NCBI RefSeq assembly: GCF_007991755.1
Contig: NZ_BJYY01000022.1
Span: 1 to 64,000 of the forward strand
DNA: 64,000 nt
Direction: 5' to 3'
Source of the DNA: Cellulomonas aerilata
GTDB lineage: Bacteria; Actinomycetota; Actinomycetes; Actinomycetales; Cellulomonadaceae
Position numbers and translations under genes: made by a program. Below, in pieces: positions 43,538 through 52,132 of this stretch (within the stretch, counting starts at the first letter, position 1; each line of letters begins with the position of its first letter). Below the pieces are notes generated by a model, which did no database searches, had not been told where the DNA came from, and saw nothing but the letters and a program-made list of their open reading frames with translations.

Positions 43538-45652
43538 GTGACCATCGCTCCCGATTCCCGTCGCCTCCTGCCCATGTTCGGGCACACCCGCGGCAAGCGC
43601 AGCGCCGTGACCTGCCACCTCAAGTGCGGCGACGCCTGCTCCCAGCCCGTGCCGAACACCAGCGAGAACGGCTACTTCGCCGAGATCGCCGGCGCCGCGC
43701 TGACGCGTCGCGCCGTCCTCGGCGGCGTCGGGCTGAGCGCGCTGGCCCTGCTCGTGAACCCGGCGACCTCGGCGCTCCCGGCGGCCGCGGCCGGCTCGCG
43801 GGCCGCCGCCGGCCAGGGCCTCGCGTTCGGCGTCATCCCGCCCGTGCCGACCACGGTCGACGCGATGACCGTCCCGGCCGGGTACCGGTGGGCACCGATC
43901 ATCCGCTGGGGCGACCCGATCCTGCGCGGGGCACCGGAGTTCGACCCGGACAACCAGACGGCGCAGGCCCAGGCGGGCCAGTTCGGGTACAACAACGACT
44001 ACCTGGACATCATCTCGATGAACCGGTCGCGCGGCGTCACCGGCGGCCCGCACCACACCGGCACCGCGCCGCGCACCCGCGACACCAAGGCGCTGCTCGT
44101 GTCGAACCACGAGTACACCAACGAGAACATCATGTTCCCGCCCTCGGCCGACCCGGCGACGATCTCCGAGCAGCGCCGCATCGCGATGGCCGCGCACGGC
44201 ATGTCCGTGGTCGAGGTCCGCCGCCGGGGTGCCGGGCAGCCGTGGGAGTACCAGCGGCGCAGCGCGCACAACCGCCGGATCACCGTGTCGACGCCGTTCA
44301 CGGTGGACGGCCCGGCGGCGGGCTCGGCACTCCTGCGCACGGTCGCGGACCCGTCCGGCACCGTCGTGCTCGGCACGCTCAACAACTGCGCCGGCGGCAC
44401 GACGCCCTGGGGCACCGTGCTGTCCGGCGAGGAGAACTTCAACCAGTACTTCCGCACGACGGGCACCGGACGTGGCGACGCCCGCTACGGCCTGACGAAC
44501 CGGCCGACCTCGCGCGGCTGGGAGCAGGAGGACCCCCGGTTCGACGCCACCAACCCCGGCTACGAGAACGAGCCGCACCGCTTCGGCTGGGTGGTCGAGC
44601 TCGACCCGTTCGAGCCCGACGCCCCGCCGGTCAAGCACACCGCGCTGGGCCGGTTCAAGCACGAGGCCGCCAACATCGTCGTCGCGCCGTCCGGTCACGT
44701 GGCGGCCTACTCGGGCGACGACGAGCGCTTCGACTACCTGTACAAGTTCGTGTCCGCCGACACCATCCGCACCGGGACGCGGCAGGCCGACCGCGCGCAC
44801 AACAAGACGCTGCTCTCGAACGGCTCGCTGTACGTCGCGCGGTTCACCGGCGACTCCCCGGTCGCGGAGATCGACGGCACGGGCAAGCTGCCCTCCGACG
44901 GCGCCTTCGACGGCACCGGCGAGTGGGTCCCGCTGCTCGTCGACGGCCAGAGCCGGGTCGCCGGCTTCTCCGCCGCCGAGGTGGCGGTGTACACGCGCCT
45001 CGCCGCGGACACGGTCGGTGCGACGAAGATGGACCGTCCCGAGGACGTCGAGGCGAGCCCGGTGACCGGACGGGTGTACGTCGCGTGCACGAACAACACC
45101 AACCGCGGAGTCTCCGCGACGGTCGAGGGCGCGACCGAGCCCAACCCGCGCAACCGGAACCGCGACGGCCACGTGGTGGAGCTGCGCGAGACCGGCGACG
45201 ACCCGACGGCGACCACCTTCACCTGGTCGCTGCTGCTGGTCTGCGGCGACCCGTCGAAGGACGCCTCGGCCTACTTCGCCGGCTTCCCGCGTGACCGGGT
45301 CTCGCCGATCGCCTGCCCGGACAACCTCGCCTTCGACGAGTCCGGCAACCTGTGGATCTCCACCGACGGCCAGCCCGGCACCATCGGGTACAACGACGCC
45401 CTGTTCCGCGTGCGGCTGGAGGGAGCGCAGCGCGGCCTGGTCGAGCAGTTCCTGGCCGTGCCGATCGACGCCGAGACCTGCGGTCCGGTGATCGACGAGG
45501 CCGAGTCCATGGTCTACGTCAACGTGCAGCACCCGGGGGAGGACGGCACCTGGGGCGCCCAGCGCTCGCACTTCCCCGACTACACGGACACCAACCGTCC
45601 CGGGCAGTTCGCCGGGCCGCGTCCGTCCGTCGTCCAGGTGTGGCGGGGCTGA
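43538..45652 (+). CDS. phoX: PhoX-family Tat-exported phosphatase (DUF839)
   Basis: Extracellular calcium/iron-dependent alkaline phosphatase family, releasing phosphate from organic esters. The 704-residue protein has the PhoX-type long N-terminus with CHLKCGDACSQPVPN, then a Tat signal at about residues 50-80 (LTRRAVLGGVGLSALALLV). The propeller domain has LLVSNHEYTNENIMFP, GTVLSGEENFNQYF, RFGWVVELDPFEPD, RPEDVEASPVTGRVYVACTNN and CPDNLAFDESGNLW, which hold metal and phosphate ligands in the family. The GTG at 43538 has GGAAGG seven bases upstream. A PHO-box-like repeat upstream suggests induction by phosphate starvation; a strong terminator follows. Confidence 0.93.
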   Translation: MTIAPDSRRLLPMFGHTRGKRSAVTCHLKCGDACSQPVPNTSENGYFAEIAGAALTRRAVLGGVGLSALALLVNPATSALPAAAAGSRAAAGQGLAFGVIPPVPTTVDAMTVPAGYRWAPIIRWGDPILRGAPEFDPDNQTAQAQAGQFGYNNDYLDIISMNRSRGVTGGPHHTGTAPRTRDTKALLVSNHEYTNENIMFPPSADPATISEQRRIAMAAHGMSVVEVRRRGAGQPWEYQRRSAHNRRITVSTPFTVDGPAAGSALLRTVADPSGTVVLGTLNNCAGGTTPWGTVLSGEENFNQYFRTTGTGRGDARYGLTNRPTSRGWEQEDPRFDATNPGYENEPHRFGWVVELDPFEPDAPPVKHTALGRFKHEAANIVVAPSGHVAAYSGDDERFDYLYKFVSADTIRTGTRQADRAHNKTLLSNGSLYVARFTGDSPVAEIDGTGKLPSDGAFDGTGEWVPLLVDGQSRVAGFSAAEVAVYTRLAADTVGATKMDRPEDVEASPVTGRVYVACTNNTNRGVSATVEGATEPNPRNRNRDGHVVELRETGDDPTATTFTWSLLLVCGDPSKDASAYFAGFPRDRVSPIACPDNLAFDESGNLWISTDGQPGTIGYNDALFRVRLEGAQRGLVEQFLAVPIDAETCGPVIDEAESMVYVNVQHPGEDGTWGAQRSHFPDYTDTNRPGQFAGPRPSVVQVWRG

Positions 45653-45682
45653 TCCCCGCCGGCGCCCGCTAGGCCGGCCGTG

Positions 45683-45726
45683 ACGACGACGCCCTCCCGG
45701 GCCGCGACCCGGGAGGGCGTCGTCGT
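45683..45726. terminator. Strong terminator after phoX
   Basis: Perfect 19-bp arms (45683-45701 and 45708-45726) around the 6-nt loop CCGCGA, about 30 bp after the phoX stop. The longest perfect hairpin in the window. Confidence 0.88.
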
Positions 45727-45825
45727 GCCCGGCGCCGGCGCGCTGCCGCGACGTCGGCGCACTCCGGCCCAACCCTGGCGCGCTCCCGCCGACCCCGGGG
45801 CTCGTCGTCCGGCACGATGGCCGCG

Positions 45826-46878
45826 ATGAGCCACGACACCGCGACCGCCCCCAGCCAGCCCGACCCCGGGACGCCCGAGCCCCGGAGGCCCGACCCCGGG
45901 ACGCCCGACGACCGTGCCGTGCCCGTCGGGCGCCGCGAGGACCAGGGCGGCCGGCTCGTCACCGTCACGGTGCCGGACGACGCCTCCCGCGACGCGCTCA
46001 CGGTCCCCGACGGCGTGCAGCTGGAGCTGTGGGACCTGACGAGGGACCTGCCGGCCGAGGTCGCGGCGACCGTCGACGTCGTCGTCGTCCCGCACGGCGT
46101 CGTCGGCGAGACGCTGCGGCGCCTGCGGGACGTGCCGCACCTCGCCGTCGTGCAGCTGCCCAGCGCCGGCTTCGAGCACGTGATGCCGCACCTGCCGCCC
46201 GGCGTCACGCTGTGCAACGGCCGGGGCGTGCACGACGACGAGACCGCCGAGCTCGCGCTCGCGCTGACCCTCGCGTCGCTGCGGGGGCTCGACGACTACC
46301 TGCGGGCGCAGGACCGTCACGAGTGGACCTCCCGGACCCGTCCCTCGCTGGCGGACCGGCGGGCGCTCGTCATCGGGCACGGGGCGATCGGCGCCGCCGT
46401 CGCGCGGCGCCTGGAGGCGTTCGTCGTCGACGTCGTCCGGGTCGCCAGCACCGCGCGCGAGGAGGACGGCGTGCAGGTCCACGGCGTCGACGAGCTGCCC
46501 GACCTGCTGCCCGGTGCGGAGGTCGTGATCCTCACCGTCCCGCTGACCGACGAGACCGACGGGCTCGTGGACGCCGGCTTCCTGGCACGGATGCCCGACG
46601 GCGCGCTGCTGGTCAACGTCGCGCGCGGGAAGGTCGTCGACACCGGTGCGCTCCTGGCGGAGCTGCGGTCCGGCCGGCTGCGCGCGGCGCTGGACGTCAC
46701 CGACCCCGAGCCGCTGCCGGCCGAGCACCCGCTGTGGTCGGCGCCCGGGCTGATCCTCACGCCGCACGAGGGAGGCAACACCACCGCGACGCCGCGCCGG
46801 ATGACCACGCTCGTCCAGGACCAGCTCGAGCGCCTCGCCGCCGGCCGCGAGCTGGAGAACGTCGTCGCGCGGACCTGA
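45826..46878 (+). CDS. D-isomer-specific 2-hydroxyacid dehydrogenase
   Basis: NAD(P)-dependent dehydrogenase reducing 2-oxoacids or oxidising D-2-hydroxyacids; 350 residues. It has the Rossmann motif VIGHGAIGAAVARRL, the catalytic Arg in LVNVARGKVVDTGAL, the Glu region DVTDPEPLPAEHPLW and the catalytic His in ILTPHEGGNT. The first 25 residues carry a duplicated PDPGTP unit caused by a 21-bp direct repeat. The ATG at 45826 has CACGAT seven bases upstream and no Shine-Dalgarno; an ATG nine bases earlier is the alternative. Stand-alone gene; substrate unknown. Confidence 0.88.
   Translation: MSHDTATAPSQPDPGTPEPRRPDPGTPDDRAVPVGRREDQGGRLVTVTVPDDASRDALTVPDGVQLELWDLTRDLPAEVAATVDVVVVPHGVVGETLRRLRDVPHLAVVQLPSAGFEHVMPHLPPGVTLCNGRGVHDDETAELALALTLASLRGLDDYLRAQDRHEWTSRTRPSLADRRALVIGHGAIGAAVARRLEAFVVDVVRVASTAREEDGVQVHGVDELPDLLPGAEVVILTVPLTDETDGLVDAGFLARMPDGALLVNVARGKVVDTGALLAELRSGRLRAALDVTDPEPLPAEHPLWSAPGLILTPHEGGNTTATPRRMTTLVQDQLERLAAGRELENVVART
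45858..45908 (+). repeat. 21-bp direct repeat, period 30, in the dehydrogenase N-terminus
   Basis: GCCCGACCCCGGGACGCCCG plus A occurs at 45858-45878 and 45888-45908. It is in frame and duplicates a ten-residue unit; the segment lies before the first conserved strand of the enzyme. Confidence 0.85.
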
Positions 46879-46901
46879 GGGTCCGGCGGCGGCTGCCAGG
46901 C

Positions 46902-46933
46902 GGCGCGGACCCGGCCGAGGCCAGGTCCGCGCC
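46902..46933. terminator. Terminator between convergent genes
   Basis: Perfect 10-bp arms (GGCGCGGACC at 46902-46911, GGTCCGCGCC at 46924-46933) around a 12-nt loop with its own GGCC/GGCC pairing. It serves the dehydrogenase gene and possibly the MerR gene on the other strand. Confidence 0.7.
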
Positions 46934-46974
46934 GTCGTCGTGCCGGGCTCGCCGGGCTGCGCCACCCGCCCGCG

Positions 46975-47784
46975 TCACTCCAGGTGGGACTCGGCGAACA
47001 CCCGCATCGCGTCGCGCAGGTACGGCGCCAGGCCGGGGGCGAACGCGTCGTAGGTGGCGGTGAACCGCTCGTCGTCGACGTACATCTGACCCAGGCCGAT
47101 GTACGCCTCCCGGTCCGGCGTCCAGAACGTCGCGATCTGGCGGTGGTGGCGCGCCACCAGTGCCTGGACCCGCGGGTCGGCGACGTCGGCGCCCTCCGCC
47201 ATCCTCTCGGCGAGCCCGCGGCCGATCGCGGTGCTCTCCTCCCCGAACGCCGCGCGGCCCTCCTTGCCGAGGCTCTCCCACGAGGCGTTGCTGCGGTCGA
47301 CCGCCTCGTCGCCCCATCGCTCGCGCGCCTCGGCGTCGTACTGGCTGTTGTCGAACCCGGCGTACAGGTCCTTCGCTGCCATCTCGATCCCTCCTTCCAG
47401 TGAGCGGAGCGTGCTCTCCACGGTGCGCGCGAGCCGGTCGAACCGGTCCCGCTCGGCCAGCAGGCGGGCGTGGTGCTCGCGCAGCCGGCGACGTCGGACG
47501 ACGTCGTCCCCGTCGGCGAGGATCTCGGCGACCGTCGCCAGGTCCACGCCGAGCTCGCGCAGGACGAGGACCTGCTGCAGGTGCAGCAGCTCCGTCCGGC
47601 CGTACAGCCGCCGTCCGCCCGCGGCGACCCCGGTGGGTCGCAGCAGCCCGACGGCGTCGTAGTGCCGCAGGGTGCGGGTGGTGACGCCCGCGAGCCGGGC
47701 GACCTCGCCGATCGTCCAGGCGTCGCGGCGGCCCCCGCCTCGCAGGGGCGTCCGGTCCGACGCGGCCTGCACGATCGCCTCCAT
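46975..47784 (-). CDS. MerR-family regulator with TipAS ligand domain
   Basis: A 269-residue activator of the TipA type. The N-terminus has a MerR winged helix (AWTIGEVARLAGVTTRTLRHYDAVGLLRPTG) and a coiled-coil dimerisation helix, followed by the antibiotic-recognition TipAS domain (DLYAGFDNSQYDAEARERWGD, FAPGLAPYLRDAMRVFAESHL). The TipAS Cys of streptomycete TipA that bonds thiopeptides is not evident; no cysteine is seen in this protein. Its promoter has the MerR hallmark of a 19-bp spacer centred on a dyad, which indicates autoregulation. The ATG at 47784 has GAGGG six bases upstream. Confidence 0.9.
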   Translation of the reverse strand: MEAIVQAASDRTPLRGGGRRDAWTIGEVARLAGVTTRTLRHYDAVGLLRPTGVAAGGRRLYGRTELLHLQQVLVLRELGVDLATVAEILADGDDVVRRRRLREHHARLLAERDRFDRLARTVESTLRSLEGGIEMAAKDLYAGFDNSQYDAEARERWGDEAVDRSNASWESLGKEGRAAFGEESTAIGRGLAERMAEGADVADPRVQALVARHHRQIATFWTPDREAYIGLGQMYVDDERFTATYDAFAPGLAPYLRDAMRVFAESHLE

Positions 47785-47843
47785 GGCCCGCCCTCTCGTC
47801 CGTGTCGTGCGCTCCGACGGCGGCCGTTCCGCCGTCGCCCACG

Positions 47844-47874
47844 ACGCTAGGAGTTGACGCTACGTCAACCGCAA
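47844..47874 (-). promoter_or_regulatory. MerR-type promoter with 19-bp spacer and dyad
   Basis: On the minus strand: -35 TTGCGG (47869-47874), a 19-bp spacer and -10 TAGCGT (47844-47849). The spacer contains the dyad TTGACG-CTA-CGTCAA (47854-47868 on the plus strand). An overlong spacer carrying the operator is the classic MerR arrangement, so the upstream MerR/TipAS gene is probably autoactivated. Confidence 0.8.
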
Positions 47875-47996
47875 CCACGTGCATTGCGGGGCGCTGTGGC
47901 CCTGGGCCGGAGCGCCGTACGCGATACGGCGGCTGCCGTGCGGCACGGGCCCGGCGTTCATCCGCGGTGGGCCGCGTCGACTCCCACACGCGAGGC

Positions 47997-48167
47997 GTGA
48001 GGATCCAGCGACGGCGGGACCGGTGGGTGTTCACCGACGCGTCCGGACGGCAGATCGGTGAGCCGGACCACGACAGCGGGGCGTGGGGGCGCGGCCCGGG
48101 TGCGGTCGGCCCCGTTCGCAGCCGGCGCTGGGCCGTGTCGGTGGCCCCTGCCACAGTGGGCCCATGA
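47997..48167 (+). CDS. Possible 56-residue small ORF upstream of the PCD-VOC gene
   Basis: GTG-started frame with high third-position GC in its first 30 codons, reading RIQRRRDRWVFTDASGRQIG near the start. Its TGA overlaps the next gene's ATG (ATGA), as in coupled genes. No family is recognised, and no Shine-Dalgarno is seen. The next gene also has its own leaderless-type -10 box, so this may be a chance frame. Confidence 0.25.
   Translation: MRIQRRRDRWVFTDASGRQIGEPDHDSGAWGRGPGAVGPVRSRRWAVSVAPATVGP
48152..48157 (+). promoter_or_regulatory. Possible -10 box of the PCD-VOC gene (leaderless)
   Basis: CACAGT six bases before the ATG at 48164; no Shine-Dalgarno. Confidence 0.35.
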
Positions 48168-48823
48168 CCGAGCTGCCGCTGCACCGCACCGTCCAGGAGT
48201 CCGTCGACGCCCGGCACTGGCGCGTCCTGCTGAGGACCCTGCGGGCCACCTTCCGCACGGGGTCCTTCGCGCGGGGCGTCGAGCTCGTCGCCCGGATCGG
48301 CGAGGCGGCCGACGCCGCGAACCACCACCCCGACGTCGACCTGCGGTACGGGCGCGTGCACGTGGTGCTCACCAGCCACGACGCCGGCGGGCTGACGGAG
48401 CGCGACACGGCGCTCGCCGGCGTCATCTCGTCGATCGCCGACGAGCTCGGGATCGAGGGGGAGCCGGCCGCACCGCAGGCGCTGGAGATCGCGATCGACG
48501 CGCTCGACATCCTCGCGGTGCTGCCGTTCTGGCGGGCGGTCCTGGGCTACCAGGACGGCGGGGACGCGGAGGAGGTCGTCGACCCCGCCGGCATCGGCCC
48601 GACCGTGTGGTTCCAGCAGATGGACGCGCCCCGCCCGCAGCGCAACCGCATCCACGTCGACGTGACGGTCCCGCACGACGTCGCCGACGCGCGGGTCGAG
48701 GCCGCGCTGGCCGCCGGAGGACACCTGGTGTCCGACGCGAGGTACCCGGCCTTCCGGATCCTGGCCGACGCGGAGGGCAACGAGGTGTGCGTCTGCACCT
48801 GGCAGGGCCGGCAGCCCGAGTGA
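48164..48823 (+). CDS. Pterin carbinolamine dehydratase-like / VOC fusion protein
   Basis: A 219-residue two-domain protein. Residues about 1-95 look like a pterin-4a-carbinolamine dehydratase fold: [21 protein letters not shown], then [29 protein letters not shown], which holds the family's His-His-Pro. Residues about 108-219 are a glyoxalase/VOC-like domain ([15 protein letters not shown]... RIHVDVTVP... NEVCVCTW). The fused arrangement occurs in actinobacteria, but its reaction is unknown to me. Encoded between a MerR regulator and ilvD; no operon partner is evident. Confidence 0.75.
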   Translation: MTELPLHRTVQESVDARHWRVLLRTLRATFRTGSFARGVELVARIGEAADAANHHPDVDLRYGRVHVVLTSHDAGGLTERDTALAGVISSIADELGIEGEPAAPQALEIAIDALDILAVLPFWRAVLGYQDGGDAEEVVDPAGIGPTVWFQQMDAPRPQRNRIHVDVTVPHDVADARVEAALAAGGHLVSDARYPAFRILADAEGNEVCVCTWQGRQPE

Positions 48824-48871
48824 GCGCCGTCCGAGGTTCGAACAGCGACCGGCGCCCGTCGGCGGCCGACC

Positions 48872-48877
48872 TAGACT
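48872..48877 (+). promoter_or_regulatory. -10 box of ilvD (leaderless)
   Basis: TAGACT seven bases before the ilvD ATG, the same hexamer and spacing as at gatC. Confidence 0.55.
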
Positions 48878-48884
48878 CGCGCGC

Positions 48885-50642
48885 ATGACCAGCACCACCG
48901 AGAGCAGCACGTCCGCCGGCGGCCAGTTCACCCGCGGCAGCGCCACCGACCCGGCGGTGGACATCAAGCCCCGTAGCCGTCAGGTCACCGACGGGATCGA
49001 GGCCACCGCCTCGCGCGGCATGCTGCGCGCGGTCGGCATGGGCGACGACGACTGGGTCAAGCCGCAGATCGGCGTCGCGAGCTCGTGGAACGAGATCACG
49101 CCCTGCAACCTGTCGCTGCAGCGCCTGGCGTCCGCCGCGAAGAACGGCGTGCACGCCGGGGGCGGCTTCCCGATGGAGTTCGGGACGATCTCCGTCTCCG
49201 ACGGGATCTCGATGGGCCACGAGGGGATGCACTACTCGCTGGTCTCCCGCGACATCATCGCCGACAGCGTCGAGACGGTCATGATGGCCGAGCGCCTGGA
49301 CGGCTCGGTCCTGCTGGCCGGCTGCGACAAGTCGCTCCCGGGCATGCTCATGGCCGCCGCCCGCCTGGACCTGGCCTCGGTGTTCCTCTACGCCGGGTCG
49401 ATCGCGCCGGGCTGGGTCAAGCTCTCCGACGGCACGGAGAAGGACGTCACGATCATCGACGCCTTCGAGGCCGTCGGCGCGTGCGCACGTGGCCTGATGA
49501 GCACCGAGGACCTCGGCCGCATCGAGCGCGCCATCTGTCCCGGCGAGGGCGCGTGCGGCGGGATGTACACCGCCAACACCATGGCGTCCGTCGCCGAGGC
49601 CATGGGCATGTCCCTGCCCGGCTCCGCCGCGCCGCCGTCGGCGGACCGCCGCCGCGACATGTACGCCGCCAAGTCCGGCGAGGCCGTCGTGGAGCTGCTG
49701 CGCAAGGGCATCACGGCGCGGCAGATCATGACCAAGGAGGCGTTCGAGAACGCCATCGCCGTGGTCATGGCGTTCGGCGGGTCGACGAACGCGGTGCTGC
49801 ACCTGCTCGCGATCGCCCACGAGGCCGAGGTCGACCTGACGCTCGCGGACTTCTCCCGTGTCGCGAAGCGCGTCCCGCACCTGGGCGACCTCAAGCCGTT
49901 CGGCCGCTACGTCATGAACGACGTCGACCGCATCGGCGGTGTGCCGGTGGTCATGAAGGCGCTGCTGGATGCGGGTCTGCTGCACGGCGACTGCCTGACG
50001 GTGACCGGCAAGACCGTCGCGGAGAACCTCGCGGACATCGAGCCGCCGGACCCGGACGGCAAGATCCTGCGCGCCCTGGACAACCCGATCCACCGCACCG
50101 GCGGCATCACGATCCTCAGCGGGTCCCTGGCCCCCGAGGGCGCCGTGGTGAAGTCGGCGGGCTTCGACTCCGACGTGTTCGAGGGCACCGCCCGGGTGTT
50201 CGAGCGCGAGCGCGCCGCGATGGACGCGCTCGAGGACGGCACCATCCAGGCCGGCGACGTCGTCGTGATCCGGTACGAGGGCCCCAAGGGTGGGCCGGGC
50301 ATGCGCGAGATGCTCGCCATCACCGGCGCGATCAAGGGCGCAGGCCTCGGCAAGGACGTCCTGCTGCTCACCGACGGCCGGTTCTCCGGCGGCACGACCG
50401 GCCTGTGCGTGGGCCACGTCGCACCCGAGGCCGTCGACGCGGGCCCGATCGCGTTCGTGCGCGACGGTGACCGGATCCGGCTGGACGTCGCCAACGCGAC
50501 CCTCGACCTGCTCGTCGAGCCGGCCGAGCTGGCCGCCCGCGCCGGGGGCTGGGAGCCGCTGCCCCCCGTCTACACGCGAGGCGTGCTGGCCAAGTACGCC
50601 AAGCTCGTGCAGTCCGCGTCGAAGGGCGCCGTGCTGATCTGA
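48885..50642 (+). CDS. ilvD: Dihydroxy-acid dehydratase IlvD
   Basis: Iron-sulfur enzyme of valine, leucine and isoleucine synthesis that dehydrates 2,3-dihydroxy-acids to 2-oxoacids. The 585-residue protein carries three conserved cysteine motifs ([31 protein letters not shown]), [14 protein letters not shown] and the C-terminal [12 protein letters not shown] and [21 protein letters not shown]. The ATG at 48885 is probably a leaderless start. The stop codon lies inside a 17-bp tandem repeat. ilvB and ilvN are 10 kb away, beyond an alpha-glucoside locus. Confidence 0.97.
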   Translation: MTSTTESSTSAGGQFTRGSATDPAVDIKPRSRQVTDGIEATASRGMLRAVGMGDDDWVKPQIGVASSWNEITPCNLSLQRLASAAKNGVHAGGGFPMEFGTISVSDGISMGHEGMHYSLVSRDIIADSVETVMMAERLDGSVLLAGCDKSLPGMLMAAARLDLASVFLYAGSIAPGWVKLSDGTEKDVTIIDAFEAVGACARGLMSTEDLGRIERAICPGEGACGGMYTANTMASVAEAMGMSLPGSAAPPSADRRRDMYAAKSGEAVVELLRKGITARQIMTKEAFENAIAVVMAFGGSTNAVLHLLAIAHEAEVDLTLADFSRVAKRVPHLGDLKPFGRYVMNDVDRIGGVPVVMKALLDAGLLHGDCLTVTGKTVAENLADIEPPDPDGKILRALDNPIHRTGGITILSGSLAPEGAVVKSAGFDSDVFEGTARVFERERAAMDALEDGTIQAGDVVVIRYEGPKGGPGMREMLAITGAIKGAGLGKDVLLLTDGRFSGGTTGLCVGHVAPEAVDAGPIAFVRDGDRIRLDVANATLDLLVEPAELAARAGGWEPLPPVYTRGVLAKYAKLVQSASKGAVLI

Positions 50643-50676
50643 GCGCCGTGCTGATCTGAGCGCCGTGCTGATCCGA
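50626..50676 (+). repeat. 17-bp tandem repeat x3 across the ilvD stop codon
   Basis: GCGCCGTGCTGATCTGA occurs at 50626-50642 and 50643-50659, and with one T-to-C change at 50660-50676. The first copy encodes the last residues and the TGA of ilvD; the second repeats that TGA out of use. It looks like a recent slippage duplication. Confidence 0.9.
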
Positions 50677-50696
50677 GCACGGCCCCGCACGATCCC

Positions 50697-50732
50697 GCTG
50701 CGCCCCGGTCGCCCGAGCGGCCGGGGCGCAGC
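50697..50732. terminator. Terminator between ilvD and the ROK gene
   Basis: Perfect 12-bp arms (GCTGCGCCCCGG at 50697-50708, complement at 50721-50732) with a 12-nt loop, between convergent genes. Confidence 0.75.
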
Positions 50733-50768
50733 GTCGTCCCTGGTGCGTTCCGGCCGTCGGGCAACGCG

Positions 50769-51908
50769 TCACCGCACCCGCAGCACGAAGTCCTGGATGG
50801 CCACGACCCCGGCCCCGCGCGCCCACTGCGTGGAGTCGCCGGGCCGCGTCACCACGTCCAGGGCCGAGGCACGGGGGTCGCGGTCGGCGCGGATCGCCGC
50901 CTGCACCGTGGCCCACGCGGCGTCGGCGAGGGCGACCCCCTCGCCGGTCACCACGATCCGCTCCGGCATCGTCAGGTTGCCCACGGCGGCGAGGAGCCGG
51001 CCCAGCGCGCGGGCGGCGTCGTCGACCAGGCGGGCGCACGCCGCGTCGCCGTCGTGCGCGAGGGACAGCATCTCGTCGTAGCCCACCGGACGGCCCAGGG
51101 CGAGCGACGCCTGGCCGGTCAGGGAGGGGATCGTCAGCATCGCGGTCGCGCAGCCGCGGTGCCCCTCGGCGCACACCGCACCATGGGCGGACAACGGGTG
51201 GTGCCCGATCAGCCCGATCCCCATGTCCCTGTGCACGACCTGCTGGTCGTGCTGCACGAGGCCGTAGCCCACGCCGGCGCCGATGGTGATCACCGCCAGG
51301 CTCGGGCGCCCGCGGCCCTCGCCGAACCAGTGCTCGGCGGCGGTCAGCGCCGCGACGTCGTTCTCGACGACGGTGGGCAGCCCGGTGGCAGGCTCCACGA
51401 GATCAGCGAGCGGCACCTCGGACCAGTCGAGGAACGGCGCGGCGGTCACCTCACGGTGGTCGGGGGAGTGTCCCCCGAGCCCGATCCCCACACCCGTCAC
51501 CGGCGTGCCGGCGGCGACCTGCGCGACGACGCCGGCCAGGACCGTGACCACCTGCTCGACGCCGTGATCGTGGACGGGCACCTCGACCACCCGGAGCACC
51601 GTGCCGCGCAGGTCGACCAGCACCGCGGCGGCGACCTCGCCGGTGAGCTTGACGCCCACGAAGTGGTGCGACGTGGGCACGACGTCGAGCGGCTGCGCGG
51701 GGCGGCCGGTGGCCGGGTCGGGCCGCGTGGGGGACTCCACCAGCAGGCCGGAGGCGAGCAGCGGCTTGGTCAGCCGCGACAGGCTGGCCTGCGACAGCCC
51801 GAGCCGCCGCGCGAGCTCGGCCCGCGAGAGCGGCCCGTGCAGCAGCACCTCCAGCGCCACCCCGTGCGCCGACCCGCTGGACGGGCTCCAGGCTTCGACG
51901 ATCGTCAC
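50769..51908 (-). CDS. ROK-family transcriptional regulator (alpha-glucoside locus)
   Basis: A 379-residue ROK repressor with a winged helix (LLHGPLSRAELARRLGLSQASLSRLTKPLLASG) and a ROK domain (FVGVKLTGEVAAAVLVDLRG, VENDVAALTAAEHWFGEG, TIGAGVGYGLV). The zinc motif is altered: CAEGHRGC has Glu where the usual motif CxCGxxGC has the second Cys. The GTG at 51908 follows GGAGGGAGA, so upstream codons in the open frame are left out. It is divergent from the alpha-glucosidase gene across 586 bp that hold TTAGTKTYG-type half-sites, its likely operators. Confidence 0.88.
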   Translation of the reverse strand: MTIVEAWSPSSGSAHGVALEVLLHGPLSRAELARRLGLSQASLSRLTKPLLASGLLVESPTRPDPATGRPAQPLDVVPTSHHFVGVKLTGEVAAAVLVDLRGTVLRVVEVPVHDHGVEQVVTVLAGVVAQVAAGTPVTGVGIGLGGHSPDHREVTAAPFLDWSEVPLADLVEPATGLPTVVENDVAALTAAEHWFGEGRGRPSLAVITIGAGVGYGLVQHDQQVVHRDMGIGLIGHHPLSAHGAVCAEGHRGCATAMLTIPSLTGQASLALGRPVGYDEMLSLAHDGDAACARLVDDAARALGRLLAAVGNLTMPERIVVTGEGVALADAAWATVQAAIRADRDPRASALDVVTRPGDSTQWARGAGVVAIQDFVLRVR

Positions 51909-51984
51909 GGGTCTCCCTCCGGCGGTGCGGCCACATCTTGGCACGGGCCCCGGTGACCGAGTGGGGACCTCGTGCACCGGCTTC

Positions 51985-52079
51985 TTAGTTTCGAACCGGA
52001 TGGAAGTAGCCGCGCCTAGTGTCGTCGTGGCGTCCCGCGCCGCGGTGTTGACGTCGGCTGACTTTCGCCACAACACTAA
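51985..52079. promoter_or_regulatory. Candidate ROK operator half-sites
   Basis: TTAGTTTCG (51985-51993), CTAGTGTCG (52016-52024) and, inverted, TTAGTGTTG (52071-52079) share the pattern YTAGTKTYG. ROK/XylR-type operators known to me use TTAGTTT half-sites. The last site overlaps the predicted -10 box of the alpha-glucosidase gene. Confidence 0.45.
52048..52077 (+). promoter_or_regulatory. Probable promoter toward the alpha-glucosidase gene
   Basis: -35 TTGACG (52048-52053), 18-bp spacer, -10 AACACT (52072-52077). It overlaps the inverted operator half-site. Confidence 0.4.
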
Positions 52080-52132
52080 GTGGAGCGGCGCGTGATCCGG
52101 CGCCCCGGCCCAGCGGACACGGAAGTCTGACC

